Shown here piece after piece: positions 39,101-49,371 of a stretch of DNA of 64,000 bases. The notes under the pieces were generated by a model, which was not told where the DNA came from, did not search any database, and saw only the letters and a list, made by a program, of their open reading frames with translations. This DNA comes from Paragonimus skrjabini miyazakii (taxonomy: Eukaryota > Platyhelminthes > Trematoda > Plagiorchiida > Troglotrematidae), in the NCBI GenBank assembly GCA_014338405.1, contig JTDE01002004.1, positions 13,453 through 77,452 on the forward strand, read 5' to 3'. Numbering within the stretch: the stretch's first letter is position 1; each line of letters starts with the position of its first letter. The position numbers and the translations under genes were made by a program.

Positions 39101-42100
39101 TTGGGTCATCAGTCTGTGGTGATTTCGGATTCTGAAGCTGCAATGAGCAGCTCCCTCGGCAGACTCCAGAATGAAATTTCCGGGCGAAAGCAATGCATTG
39201 CTGCTTAAGATTGCTAAACACTAACTATCAGTAGAACAAACATATTTGTGGAACTAATGCAACCGTATAAGAACCTTCTGACTGTCGATCATTAGCGCTC
39301 ACTAATTGTCTGAGCTAAGGATAGGTGACTTATAGGTCATCCTTCATTGCTGCTCTGATGGCGACTACATTTAGTATCCAGAATGTCACCTACCATGCGA
39401 CAAGACATTCACTTTAATGATCATAAAGTGCTTTCATAGTTCGTCTTCTTTTTTCCCACCTATTTGTCACCAATTCGTTAAGTTCAACGCATTAGCATTT
39501 GAGCAATCAATACTCCGAATCGGAACCAAATTGCTTGTTTAAAGATCCCCAGCAGTGCACGTATTACCAGTAGCAGCTGGAATGTAAACTGCTTCACAGT
39601 CCACAGGAATACAGATTTTGTAAGTACCAAATTGCTAGAAGTTCAGTGCGAATAAGAAGGATACGCCTTGGCAGGACAAAAGGAAGCAAAGGTAACGTCC
39701 AATGCTGTTTTCCTGAAAACTGTTGTCGAAGAAAGACATCCAACAATACAAACAGATGGCTGTAAAGAATAAGGGCTAGTACTGTTATTTACAGTCCTAC
39801 TCATCACAACATGTATGACTTCCCTGGCTTTGTAAGAGCTCAGTGTTAATAGACTCAAATGCAGTTGACGCATTGAACGGGCGTAGTTGAAGCTTTCCAG
39901 AAGTTTTCTTAGTCAGCGGGTTCACTTGAGTTGTAAATTGCTATGTATATGCAGTAAAGTTGAAGACCTGAGAATGATCATTGCTAAATAGTTTGGAATA
40001 CCAGTAGTTACCATCAAAGAAATAATATAGTACCCCCAAAGAATCTTACCGGAAGAGTAGTGATCTTTTCTCATGTGTAACTGTCTCTATGTTGGCCGGG
40101 GAAAATATTGTATCGAACGGTTTTTAGTACGAAGAATAGGGGAGAAGAGGTAAATGAGACGAAAAGTCTATCAGTACACCAGCGTGCAGTCATATTAGCA
40201 ACAAACTAAAATGGATTGATACAGTCTGAACGAACATTCTATCAGGTAAGCATATTTAATGAACTATGAGTCTGGGTTGAAATGGGAACTAGGAAGTTCG
40301 CAGTGCAGCTAATCTCAGAAGTATGAGCAGATCTAGAGAAGGTTAACTACTACTACTGACCAGTTCGGTCTTGATCACTGAGATGGACGATGTTTTCTTG
40401 TATAAACATATTCTAACAATGAACAAATCGGTCTCAAAGTAATCTGCCTATCCCAAAGCTCAACAGTGGCAAATGATCCTCCTGGCGTTCATCTGTGCTT
40501 TTAAGGGGAAGGTGTATCTGCAGACGAACCTGAGTGTGAATTATTTTGTACGGGAGAATTAAGCATCTTCCGAGGTGTCTTTTTTGAAGCTGATTATTTC
40601 AAATACCAATCTTTTGTTCGGTTAGAAATGTGTTGTGAGTGGCATTGTATGCGTACTACTTACAAACGTATACCGCATTGATACATTTGTTCAGTAAAAA
40701 CACGGAGACTAATTTGATCTTTTAATTTTACTATATGCTCGAAATGTTTCAGTGAAAGAAAAACTTCACTTTCAAGCGCACACATTTGACCTGATAATTG
40801 AGCAGAATTTTGAATTAACTTATATTCCACCTCATTTGCTGATAATTGGTTAATTCAGCCTTCCGGGACCAGCTTCAACTCTTGATCATTGTTAAAAGAA
40901 GTATTACCAACGCGTCCTCTGTCTTGATCCATAAGACCTAGAAAGATAACACTAGTGTCTGAGTGCTAACGAATAAAGTTTCGTTGTTTAGCTTGCTATA
41001 AGTTTGAATGTTTGCTCATGTGTGGTTTCATATACAGAAATAACTGCCTGTATGCCAGAGAAACGCGAAAATATGCCACGCACTGACCTGTAATCAACCG
41101 AGCCCACATTGAAAAGAGTAGCGTAGAGTGTAGAAACTATCTAGGTCATCTGTTTCTGGGGCTATCTTAGAATGTTAGGGCGTAACCATACCGATGTTGA
41201 GGGAATCATTCATTAAATCAGGTGATGTATTTGTTTCGTCTCTCGTTCTGTGTACAGTTGCTTGTTTCTGCTACGTGCACCTGGCTGCCTGACCTCCTTG
41301 AGGTCATCGTAGTTTAATGTGCCTTGGTACCAGCAGTTGGTATCACAGTGCTTCAGAATGCGCTTAGTGGATGTGTGCTTACGTCTTTGAACCCATTCTC
41401 TTTAAGCTAGATTTGTTATTGAATGAACAAAACAATCACAGTGCGGGTGGAGTCGGTTGTGAAGATGTGTGCAAAATAAAATATGTTTTTCTTATTGATA
41501 TAATGATAGAGACAGCAACTAGGATTCTGTTACCTTGAAATGAACTATATCGCGGATGAGAAATTGTAGTTTAATTGCAGTAGAAAGCTGAGTAATTGCG
41601 TGCAGAGGGCCGCGGAATACCAATAAGGATGCGAAAATTGATTCATTTTTCAAAGTGTTACTGGGTTACTTTTTTCAACCGGTGAAAAACACAGATTTCA
41701 AAAGTTGTTGACCAATACACCGGTTTACTTTTGTCTCAATGTAATATGTCGGCAATTTTGAGTTGTCAACATTTTTACATGACAGAAGTTGAACACTACT
41801 GATGTTTGTTAGTTGTTTTCCCCTTGAATGTAACAACTTAAACCAGCACATTTGGCAAGATACGATAAATTCAAGTTTTGCTCACATGAAATTTCATTTT
41901 TACTGCTTAGATTAGTCAAAAAATGTTTGGACTCCGCTTCGCTTTTTCTCACGTGGCTGTGTCGAACATGTCAGAAGGAGATTTGGTTGTTTTCAACAGC
42001 CGCTTATTGGCTTCCTGACCAGCAAATGTGTTGGTAAAGTTGATGTCAAGCATTCCACTTGATCCTTTAAGTAACGTTTTAATAGCAGACACTGAATCAA

Positions 42101-45100
42101 AGTTGGTTCTATGAGCAACTAATTGGAGAAAACGATTCAAACACCTAATCCGTCTCCATGCTCTTTATTTACGCGGTTTTTAAGCTTGTCACAGTCCTAT
42201 ATCACTGAATAAAGTTTTTGTATAGATAAAATGATGCTTACACAATTATGTTGGTCTTTTAAAATCGAAAAACTGCAGTCAATTATGACGTCGATTTTCT
42301 GAAACCTCGATTACTGATATTGCATAATCATTTTAAAATTATTACCACCTGTTATGTCTCCAGACTTCCAGGCGTATCCAGTTTATGACAAGAGGGTTTT
42401 TTGTTATTTGCCTTTTGGCTGGCGCTGTGGAGACACTAAATATTTATCCTGAAGTTGTGTCACGTTCGCTGCTGTCGATCTTCCTTGGCTACATTCGGAA
42501 AGCCATTTTTAAGGGTAGATAACAACCACAGCTTTGTAGGCGTCATATTTGCAGCCACCGTTCGTTGGCGGTTGTTTTCGGTGATTATTTAAAAGGTCTG
42601 CGAATTGGAAAGCGCCTATATTTGAATATCGGCAACCTCAAACAAAGCATTCGACGCGTTTGTGTGACTGTGTAATCTTGTCAGCATAAATTTAGAGACG
42701 CCATACTAGCATTTCGTTTTTTGGTAGGGTTTGAAGAAGTATTATTCTACACGGTTGTCAAATACGTTTTCAAACAAACCAGACTCGGTAGTTTCATTAT
42801 GACACACAGCACAAGGATGTCACGCTACTTCCTAATTTCATTGGGTCATTGAAGAATAATGTACAGTTTACCGGGTCATCAGAGGTGAAATACTAAGAGT
42901 GTTATGATATGCCTGGTTGTGGTAGTCTTCAAAACAACTGGTATCAAGCAATTCTCTCTCCATCCCAGTTGTAACGGCTAGATTACGTGTTACAGAGAGC
43001 TGGGGGCTTTTTCACATTGTCTGCGGTTCATCTATGCTGATTCAGTTTGTCAGTTGATAACACGGTGAATTCTGTGCATTCAAGTTAAGTATTATTGATT
43101 TTAATAACAGGAATACAAGGGCTTCGACTTATGTTGCGTCGCAGTATTACCGATACTGTTCAATACTTCCAGAACTCTCTTGATTTGTCCCCGTCATTCA
43201 TAGACCTGCTGGACTATAGGGAGCTAGTCGGATTCATATAGGATACCTTTCTGGCCTAATGATCACAGATAGACCGAGTTTGGCGACAAAATGTAGATTC
43301 TCATAACATAAACTAACATAACATAAACTACCGTTAGACTGATGTTGTAATTTGTACTCCATTTTGACCAACATATATGCCGCATTTAATTATACCTAAT
43401 ATCTCCAACAAGAAACACATACTTTATGCAAGTAATTAGGAATATATCCAACACTTCTGCCAGACACCGTTTACCGTTTCAAATGCAGTCGCAGTGACGT
43501 CATTCACGGTAAGTAGGATGAATACCTATGTCAAACGAAAGTCTAGCAACGTCTTGACTGCGCTTTACGCATGTGCGGTAAAACGGTTGCAGTGCAAGCA
43601 AATCTCCATGGACGAACAGGAATCAAAGTATCAAAAGACCGCTATTTTGACGAGTATTATTGATATTATTACTGATATATGTACACTTAATGAAACAAGC
43701 TTTATCAGCTAATTTTGAGTTGCTTTTTCTGTAAGCATCTGCCTCTGCTTAGGTGATTAGTATATTTCATTGTTGACATGTTTATCTCATTAATTCATTT
43801 TATGAATTTTTGTTGTTTACTGCTTCAGTGCGTAACTTCAGACTGATTAGCACATGCGGATGACAAACTAAAAGTAATTTGGTGCATAGTGAAAAATATG
43901 CTGTCAAACGACTTGAATACAAACAGCACTGCGTTTGTCTTTTGAAAAATATAGGTTAACGATGATTGTGGGAGAATATCCTGATTCTAATTCTTGATAG
44001 GCTAGTTGCTTCATTTTATATTTGTTCGTGAGGTGTTGCGTTACTTGCATTAATTGTGTTCGTGTATAACTCTTCAGCTGACCTTACGAAATAATTTCCA
44101 CCTAAGCGTTGCAGAAAGCTAAACTGGAATGCGCTGTCCATATATCCTTGAGTGAATTTTTATTTCCTTTGAAAGTAGAGACTTGATGATTATTTCTCAG
44201 TGAAGCAAATTCGAATCATTTGGACTCTAATGAATCAATTTTGCTCTAACGTGTGCACCATAGCTCACTGCAATTAGTTGGTAAACAATTTTGGTAATTA
44301 ATTGCTTTCATGTGTTGGGCGCAACCGAATATGGAATATTTTGGAGTAACTGCTCTACGTCGGTGAATCACTTACGTTTTGCAATCAACAGCAGAGAGCA
44401 AACTAAGTTAACATGAATGCTAGATTCAAATGAAGTTTCCTATCTTGAGCACATTTGGAGTTCGGCTATCTGGACATTTTAAGAAACACGACTTAAAAAG
44501 TAACAGTGTTTGCTTGAGGTAATACATTAACACCGCTCACGTTCATCCGTGTAATATCTCCATTAGTGAGTTAGATTGAAAAGAGGATATGTTTCTTCAG
44601 GATATATGAATCAGGCTTAAACAGTATATGTTTAAAATCAACCCAGTCACCTTGCAGACCCGATGAATTTCACGCTCATCGTGTTGAGGAATGCAGCAAC
44701 ATTAATAGAAAACTTTCTCAATAAATAATTATCTATCTGGACAGTGGTACGCCAGAGAAAAACCATTAGTTAAATAGAAGAACATTGTAATGGAAGAGTT
44801 TGCTTTCTCATGCAGACGTCATGCAATACGTGAGCCAAGAGAAACTTTGCTTTTTGATTTTTCACACTGCAGCTGGTGAAAAGTGATCAGTTACATTTTT
44901 TGTCAACTGCATGTAGTCGCCTTTGAATAGTCGTTTCCGAGCTGCATAAGACAAAATGTATTACGGCAAGTTTATCCGGTTTGCAACAAAGCAAACATAA
45001 ACGTGACCGGCGTGATACCTCAGAGAGAAACATTTCTTAATAAACCTGTCACATTCATTGTTAAGAAGGCATGTGACATTTAGGTGTATCTTGTTTATCA

Positions 45101-47178
45101 CTAACCGTAAAATGAACAGTAAATGAATTAAAACATACACATTGTTAGCAACTAATTCTCAGGAAATTGTTGGCGGTTCCAATATATTCAACTAAAGCAA
45201 TATTTGCACACGTTTTTCATAAAAGCTAAAGCTCAATATTCAAAATATCGAGCGGAAAATTTGGTCAAAATACACCTCACCAGTTACTAGCTGCGATCAG
45301 TTCAATTAGGTTAACATCTACGTAAACATTAAAAGGGTTACCGGTTCGAAAGTTTATTATTTTGAGTTTGACTGAGTTTAGTTAAATGTCACTAAGTCTG
45401 ATTTGAATCTCAGCTATAGTACATTTCAGTGACATCTCAGTAATCAAATTTGACTTCCTGAACTAATACTATAGGCAAAATTTTCTGGTTCCTTCAGATA
45501 AGGTTGATTATCTGAAAGAAACAAACCTTGCATGATGTTACCGTAGCATGAGTGAGGTAGCGTAGCCACAATTGCAAAACATTGACAATGAAGAGAACCA
45601 AATTTTCAGATTGACATTATTACAAGGTCATATCGACCAACGGCAACTGGTAAATTTTAACAAATGAACTTACTTTGGCATACTTCTTGCGAGGTCCCAC
45701 TTCCCAGTCTTCTCAAGTCTCTCTGTCTTTGACTAATCATGCATCATTGGCTTAAGAAGAGAAGCTAAATTCTGGTAGTTGACCATATGCTGTTCTTGTA
45801 AAATTCACAAAGCTATCATTGGAATGTCAAAGTTCTCTCATTGTTTAAAACATGCAAGAAAATTACAGTCATCCTAGGTTGGAGCCAGCATCTCATGACT
45901 ACACGATTTAACCGGTATACATAGCATTCCCGTAGGGATTTCGGGACTAACTTGTAAACGTGATAATTTTTAGGTAAGTGACAGGTATCTTAACATAAAG
46001 GTTATTTGGTTATTTATTTTTAACCAGCAAGTCTGATTAATTTTTCTATGGTCAGGATTCTTCACCTCGCGATGTCTGATCTACTACTAAACTATTTAGG
46101 CCGAAGTGCCCCCGAATTTGAACGATTGTTCAATGGTGCCAATCAGATTATGTGCGAGAAATTTCAGTTGGCACGCTCTAAAAGCATTGCCAGTCAACAC
46201 TGAATCAACTTGTCAAAAAATTGATTACGGTATTATATTCGAAAGTGACTTCCATGAAATTTTTGTTCGCAAGTCATGATTTTATTCCTTCTACCTTCTC
46301 TGGGAGTAAAAGCATTTACTAGTACAAGTTTGGCCATTTTTCTTTCCAACTAAGCATTCACCGAAACAATCAACAATACAAATCAACTGAAGCAAACTAC
46401 CGTCAGTTTTGTTGTTAAATTTTGTTTTTGCATTCCACTTGTAACAGTTGGACATCGTCTGGTGCTCTCTCCGGTAATCTACGATTTGTCCATACCAGAC
46501 GAGATTGAAAACATTCCAATAATTGGCGGTTTTTCATGGAACTTTACTTTTCGATGGGAACTAATGAAAGACGAACACACAAAAAATCAGCTGCCCTCAT
46601 CCTGTGGATACTTTGACCAGTGGAGAACACCGGCCATCTCAGGAGGAATATTTGCAACTTGGCGTCAGGGATTTTTCGAACTTGGTGGATATGACGAAGA
46701 AATGGACATTTGGGGTGGTGAAAATATTGAAATATCTCTTCGGACTTGGATGTGTCACGGCCGTTTGGAAATAGTTCCTTGTAGCCGTGTGGGACACCTC
46801 TATCGGCCAGTTCATCCATACGACTTTCCCAGAGGAAAGGAATTCACTGTGGTGCGCAATCAGAAGAGGGCTGCTCTGGTCTGGCTAACACATAAAAACA
46901 AGTTGGAAACAACTGATTTGGGCGACAATGAAGTTAATGCGTTACACTATCTGGCGCTGTTTCACACAGCATCTCCGACTGCTTCCGATGTCCCCAGCGG
47001 ATCTGTTAAACTTCGTCGACGAATAGCCCAAGAATTACAATGTCATGATTTTACCTGGTATTTGGAGCATATTTATCCGGAATTACGAACTGAGGCTCGG
47101 CTGCTATCGGTCAGCAAAGACAAACAACTTTGGTCGGAGTTAGAGTTAGAAGCTTTGGTCGAATCCGATTTCAGCTGA
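14742..47178 (+). CDS. GALNT: polypeptide N-acetylgalactosaminyltransferase, lectin-less, 3 coding exons
   Basis: Members of this family transfer GalNAc from UDP-GalNAc to Ser/Thr of proteins in the Golgi, the first step of mucin-type O-glycosylation. Exons 14742-15128, 25630-25852 and 46448-47178 join in phase 0 and phase 1 to 446 codons plus TGA. In order: a hydrophobic anchor at residues about 5-28 with almost no preceding cytoplasmic tail; a Cys-rich short stem (30-72); the start of the GT-A fold (PPVSFVIIFYNEE, 73-85); VDDNS (111-115); the metal-binding DSH (161-163); SGGIFA (268-273); WGGEN (292-296) in the Gal/GalNAc-T motif; SRVGH (316-320), which supplies the third metal ligand; and FTWYLEHIYPE (405-415). 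The family normally continues with a ~130-residue ricin-type lectin domain; here only about 30 further residues precede the stop. The exon 1-2 junction aligns without gap to the pattern of human GALNT2. Paralogue not assigned. Family call very secure; start and exon 2 end less so. Confidence 0.9.
15129..25629 (+). other. GALNT intron 1 (10.5 kb)
   Basis: Begins gtaggt and ends in a pyrimidine-rich stretch followed by ctgaaag. AT-rich throughout. Holds an AT-dinucleotide microsatellite at about 17024-17060. Open frames inside (for example 17352-17582 on -, 20743-21018 on -, 24732-24947 on -) are short and match no family I recognise. No transposon protein was recognised in this intron. Confidence 0.8.
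17024..17060. repeat. AT/TA microsatellite
   Basis: About 37 bp of almost pure TA repeats with a single C interruption (TATACATATA). Likely length-polymorphic. Confidence 0.9.
25630..25852 (+). CDS. GALNT: GALNT coding exon 2: catalytic core with the DSH metal-binding motif
   Basis: Encodes residues 130-203 plus the first base of codon 204. Begins VRVIRN, then RGLIQSR, GARAA, VLVFLDSH (DSH at residues 161-163) and WLEPLL, all landmark positions of GalNAc-transferases. Phase 0 acceptor at 25628-25629. I end the exon at a consensus donor (CAG then gtgagt at 25853), in phase 1, which fits the phase of exon 3. This end includes a tail of about 25 residues (HVKQLTTDCN...) without counterpart in typical family members, where only about five residues separate LLxR from the next VxSP motif. 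A weaker donor (gtaaca at 25805) is also phase 1 and would remove 48 nt, bringing the length closer to the family. Confidence 0.88.
28220..28249 (-). repeat. fragment of a tRNA-derived SINE-like repeat
   Basis: Contains TTGCGCCACTGACCTCGCA, similar to the tRNA-like head of the copies at 38516-38734 and 48973-49191 (TGCACCAATGACCTCACG, TGCGTTACTGACCTCACA). Only about 30 bp are alignable by eye. Confidence 0.3.
30012..30111. other. assembly gap (100 N)
   Basis: Exactly 100 N, the usual placeholder for a scaffold join of unknown size. Open frames drawn across it are artefacts. It lies in GALNT intron 2. Confidence 0.99.
31910..32350 (-). other. GC-richer segment, possible retroelement fragment
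   Basis: Clearly richer in G+C than its surroundings, with two overlapping open frames on the - strand (32007-32354, 32007-32196). The translations resemble no family I can name. An LTR or LTR-adjacent sequence is a reasonable guess from composition, but I found no second copy in the window. Confidence 0.25.
37641..37832 (-). pseudogene. retropepsin remnant (catalytic Asp replaced by His)
   Basis: The - strand frame contains SVGSMIVHTGTTVALITKH. In LTR-retrotransposon proteases this is (I/V)-V-D-T-G-A-x-V-x-L-I; here the codon for Asp is CAC (His). About 64 codons are open. I could not recognise RT or gag beside it, so this is a stray fragment of an LTR element inside GALNT intron 2. Confidence 0.5.
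38516..38734 (-). repeat. tRNA-derived SINE-like repeat, copy A
   Basis: About 220 bp, matched along its whole length by 48973-49191. On the - strand the head reads like a tRNA gene: TGGTGCAGTGGTAAACACG resembles an A box, and GGAGTTCTAGTCCCGGCAG (38659-38678 on +) resembles a B box (GTTCRANYCC). The tail of about 150 bp is unrelated to tRNA. Such a layout is typical of SINEs transcribed by RNA polymerase III. No tail repeat or target duplication was identified. Confidence 0.68.
39480..39880 (-). pseudogene. zinc-knuckle and protease remnant of another Ty3/Gypsy element
   Basis: The - strand shows FCPAKAYPSYSH (39643-39873 frame), comparable to the C.FCG..H.....CPA...C knuckles of gag. After a frame change comes FGTYKICIPVDCEAVYIPAATGN, where VDCEA stands at the place of VDTGA of the protease and IPA at the following LPA. 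An old fragment with stops. No other part of this element was recognised nearby. Confidence 0.5.
41953..42118 (-). other. exon-like segment on the strand opposite to GALNT
   Basis: 166 bp, open in one frame, bounded on the - strand by a pyrimidine-rich acceptor (TTTTCTCCAATTAG) and a donor (CAC then gtgaga). Phase 1 in, phase 2 out. The translation (contains TLLKGSSGMLDINFTNTFAG and LLKTTKSPSDMFDTA) has an ordinary protein composition, but I recognise no family. It could be an exon of a gene nested in GALNT intron 2, a retrogene piece or chance. Confidence 0.3.
43303..43330. repeat. short tandem duplication, 13 bp identical, period 15
   Basis: ATAACATAAACTA occurs at 43303-43315 and 43318-43330. 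Confidence 0.85.
46448..47178 (+). CDS. GALNT: GALNT coding exon 3: Gal/GalNAc-T motif and C-terminus, no lectin domain
   Basis: Encodes codon 204 (last two bases) to residue 446 and TGA. Acceptor AG at 46446-46447. Carries LVLSPVIYDL, GGFSWNFTFRWE, PAISGGIFA, the Gal/GalNAc-T motif with YDEEMDIWGGENIEIS, the metal ligand in SRVGH, HPYDFP of the catalytic loop, then RNQKRAALVW and the conserved end of the catalytic domain (FTWYLEHIYPEL). Two oddities. The canonical VWMDEY is VWLTHK, followed by about 15 extra residues (roughly 355-373). After YPEL there are only about 30 charged residues and a stop, where the family has a ricin-type lectin domain. I saw no strong donor between the last conserved motif and the stop. 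Confidence 0.93.
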
Positions 47179-47640
47179 TCGACATTTTGCCAGTAAATTA
47201 ATCATACTTTTTACTTCGCTGCGCATCTGTCCTTTGCAACTCAGCAAAGCGGATAATATTAACCTGTTGGATTTTCCACAGAGCAGCTTATCTGTAAAAA
47301 CTGACAAACATTACGAGTGAAAATGGACTTTTCAAATTATTTTCACACTTTCGTGTATGGGACTTGTTTTTTATGCTACTATTTACTGTTTTATGGTCGT
47401 TTATCCTAATTCAATTTTTTTCATTAAGCTAACGTTACAGCCAGATGTGTAGATTATTTCAGCTTTCATGAGTGCTGAATTGCACGTTAGTGCCTTGAAT
47501 AATTGATGATGATGCTCATGTTACATTTCTAAACCACCTAAATTTTAAATTAAAAATCGTTTTCAGAAAATTGATGATTCTATCTGAACTTGATTGATCA
47601 GTTCATTTTATCGGACGAAGTGAGGTAAAACGATCCCTTC
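47179..47640 (+). other. probable 3' UTR / flank of GALNT up to a gap
   Basis: AT-rich with no long open frame. ATTAAA-type variants occur, for example near 47550. The first canonical AATAAA seen downstream is just after the N gap at 47746-47751. The true polyadenylation site may lie within the gap. Confidence 0.4.
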
Positions 47641-47740
47641 NNNNNNNNNNNNNNNNNNNNNNNNNNNNNNNNNNNNNNNNNNNNNNNNNNNNNNNNNNNN
47701 NNNNNNNNNNNNNNNNNNNNNNNNNNNNNNNNNNNNNNNN
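47641..47740. other. assembly gap (100 N)
   Basis: Exactly 100 N, 463 bp after the GALNT stop codon. Sequence missing here could include the 3' UTR end or, in principle, further exons. Confidence 0.99.
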
Positions 47741-47745
47741 TGTGG

Positions 47746-47751
47746 AATAAA
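47746..47751 (+). promoter_or_regulatory. candidate polyadenylation signal AATAAA
   Basis: Canonical hexamer about 570 nt (nominal, across the gap) downstream of the GALNT stop. AT-rich sequence gives such hexamers by chance, so this is only positional support. Confidence 0.3.
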
Positions 47752-48456
47752 TTAGCTTTTAATGAGACTGTCTCAGAGTCTGTACACTTGTTTCACAGAT
47801 GTATAATTAAGTATATTGCTAGTTCGATTGTCATTTATTCCATTATGCAACTGAGTAAGAAGGGATGCATTTAAAGATGTACATTTATGAGCACTGCATT
47901 CCACAATCTTATTTTCAGTTCCATCTTTGATAATCCAGTGTGAAAATATCAACACCTGCCACCATGCCGTCAAAGTTCATCATCTTATCTGATTCGTAGG
48001 CCATCTCTTAGTTGGGTAACGATCATAGCTTTGAAGTTATACTGTGAATGCAAAGTGTTTTGTTGGGTCATGTTGCCTACTACTAATGCGCGACTATCGA
48101 ATTATTGCATAAAGAATGGTCCGTCTGAACCAACATGTAATCGTGTGCAACTTTCTATGAAACCAAACTAACTGGTGTTTGCAAGCAACGTTTCATGAAT
48201 TAATACGTGTTTATGGTTTTTAAACATTACGTTAATAATGATATACTGATGCACCTACTGCAATTTGATGATAACAGGATGTAACCTATAGGACTAGCAA
48301 ATTTCCGCACTGAAAAACAGGTGAGGGTTTATTAACCACACTGCACACGGATGGTTTAGGTTGTGTCACAAAGTTATACCTAATCAGGGTCCGTACATTT
48401 CGTTTATGTAGGCATTGCATGTTACTTAGCTGACGTATGTTAGCAATTCTCCACAG

Positions 48457-48613
48457 TGTTTGTCTATTTCGTCACATTATGAGGTAGAATGTGTTCCACT
48501 GCTAGTTTGGAAGACAAAAATGGTAGTTGATAACATGGCTGAAGAAGCGAAAAGATGGAAGATTAGCATGCTTCAAGTTACTGTCGAAACCAGCGAGCTA
48601 TTTATCAAACAAA
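48457..48613 (+). other. exon-like segment, unrecognised
   Basis: Open for 157 nt between an acceptor (ttctccacag) and a good donor (AAA then gtgagt at 48614); phase 0 in, phase 1 out. Translation includes WKTKMVVDNMAEEAKRWKIS, plausible as protein but unlike a ricin-type lectin domain, so I do not link it to GALNT. Chance remains possible. Confidence 0.22.
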
Positions 48614-48972
48614 GTGAGTCGCTGGTAATATGGGTAAGAAAAAATACACAAGTGATTCACATTACTTGCGCCTAGCACGCTTGCTGCCTTTCCGCTGAAA
48701 GCCGGTTGTGGGCACTCTAATAACTTGACTACTGGAGGCTGTAAGCGCATTCTCTGTTAGTGGTACGCGGTCACGTCACCAAGGGCATTCGCGTTTTCAG
48801 CCGTCGATCGAGCAATTTTCACTCATTGCATTGTTGGGCGCTCAACCGGATTAAAATCCTCAAAGTGGTAGCGTTCAAGCATGTATTCTCTCACGATCTA
48901 CATATACATCTAAACATGTATGCGTGAATAATTATAGACGAATTTGTGTCAAAGTAGGCAAAAGTGATATTT

Positions 48973-49191
48973 CTCTCAAGTTGAACATCGCTAATAATTG
49001 ATCGCAGCTGTCACATTCCCATAGACTTTACAGTCAGCCCCTTTCGAACAGCAGAATCACAAGACTGAAGTTTCGCTATCATTAGAGCTCATCAGTGATG
49101 CATATCCTTGCCACTGCCGCGACTAGAACTCCGGCCATGCTTTCATGAGTCTTCCATGTTAACTTCTGCGTTACTGACCTCACACTAGGCT
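48973..49191 (-). repeat. tRNA-derived SINE-like repeat, copy B
   Basis: Matches copy A at 38516-38734 end to end, at roughly four bases in five by eye. The B-box-like region (GACTAGAACTCCGGCC on +) is preserved; the A-box side is more diverged. Its tail end is followed 3' by an inverted partial copy (49290-49371). Confidence 0.65.
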
Positions 49192-49289
49192 CGGCCGAAT
49201 TATCATATGTAAACGCTCAACCACTTTCGCTTGTGAGTAGTGATCACGCCACCTGACCGCCTCGAAAGGAAACACAGTTATTGTTTGTG

Positions 49290-49371
49290 CTTCTGTTCGG
49301 AAGGGGTCAACTGGAACGTTTATGAGAGTGTGACGGCTGCAATCATTTGTGAGTGATGTTCAACTTGAAAG
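49290..49371 (+). repeat. inverted partial copy of the SINE-like repeat (tail only)
   Basis: The reverse complement of 48973-49056 aligns over about 80 bp (for example TTCTGTTCGGAAGGGGTCAACTG here against TTCTGCTGTTCGAAAGGGGCTGACTG), and ends at the same base (CAACTTGA). The tRNA-like head is missing. With copy B it forms an imperfect inverted repeat with about 230 bp between the arms. Confidence 0.6.

Larger units (their letters stand above)
25853..46447 (+). other. GALNT intron 2 (about 20.6 kb, contains a gap and repeats)
   Basis: Begins gtgagt, ends in a T-rich tract and TAACAG. Nominal length includes 100 N at 30012-30111. Contains a SINE-like fragment (28.2 kb), a GC-richer segment (31.9-32.35 kb), a retropepsin remnant (37.6 kb), a SINE-like copy (38.5 kb), a zinc-knuckle/protease remnant (39.5-39.9 kb) and a - strand exon-like block (41953-42118). 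The rest is AT-rich with no feature I can support, including about 42.2-46.4 kb. Confidence 0.8.

Noticed and set aside
46544..46819. - strand open frame of 91 codons over GALNT exon 3
   Set aside because: Shadow of the strongly conserved + strand exon.
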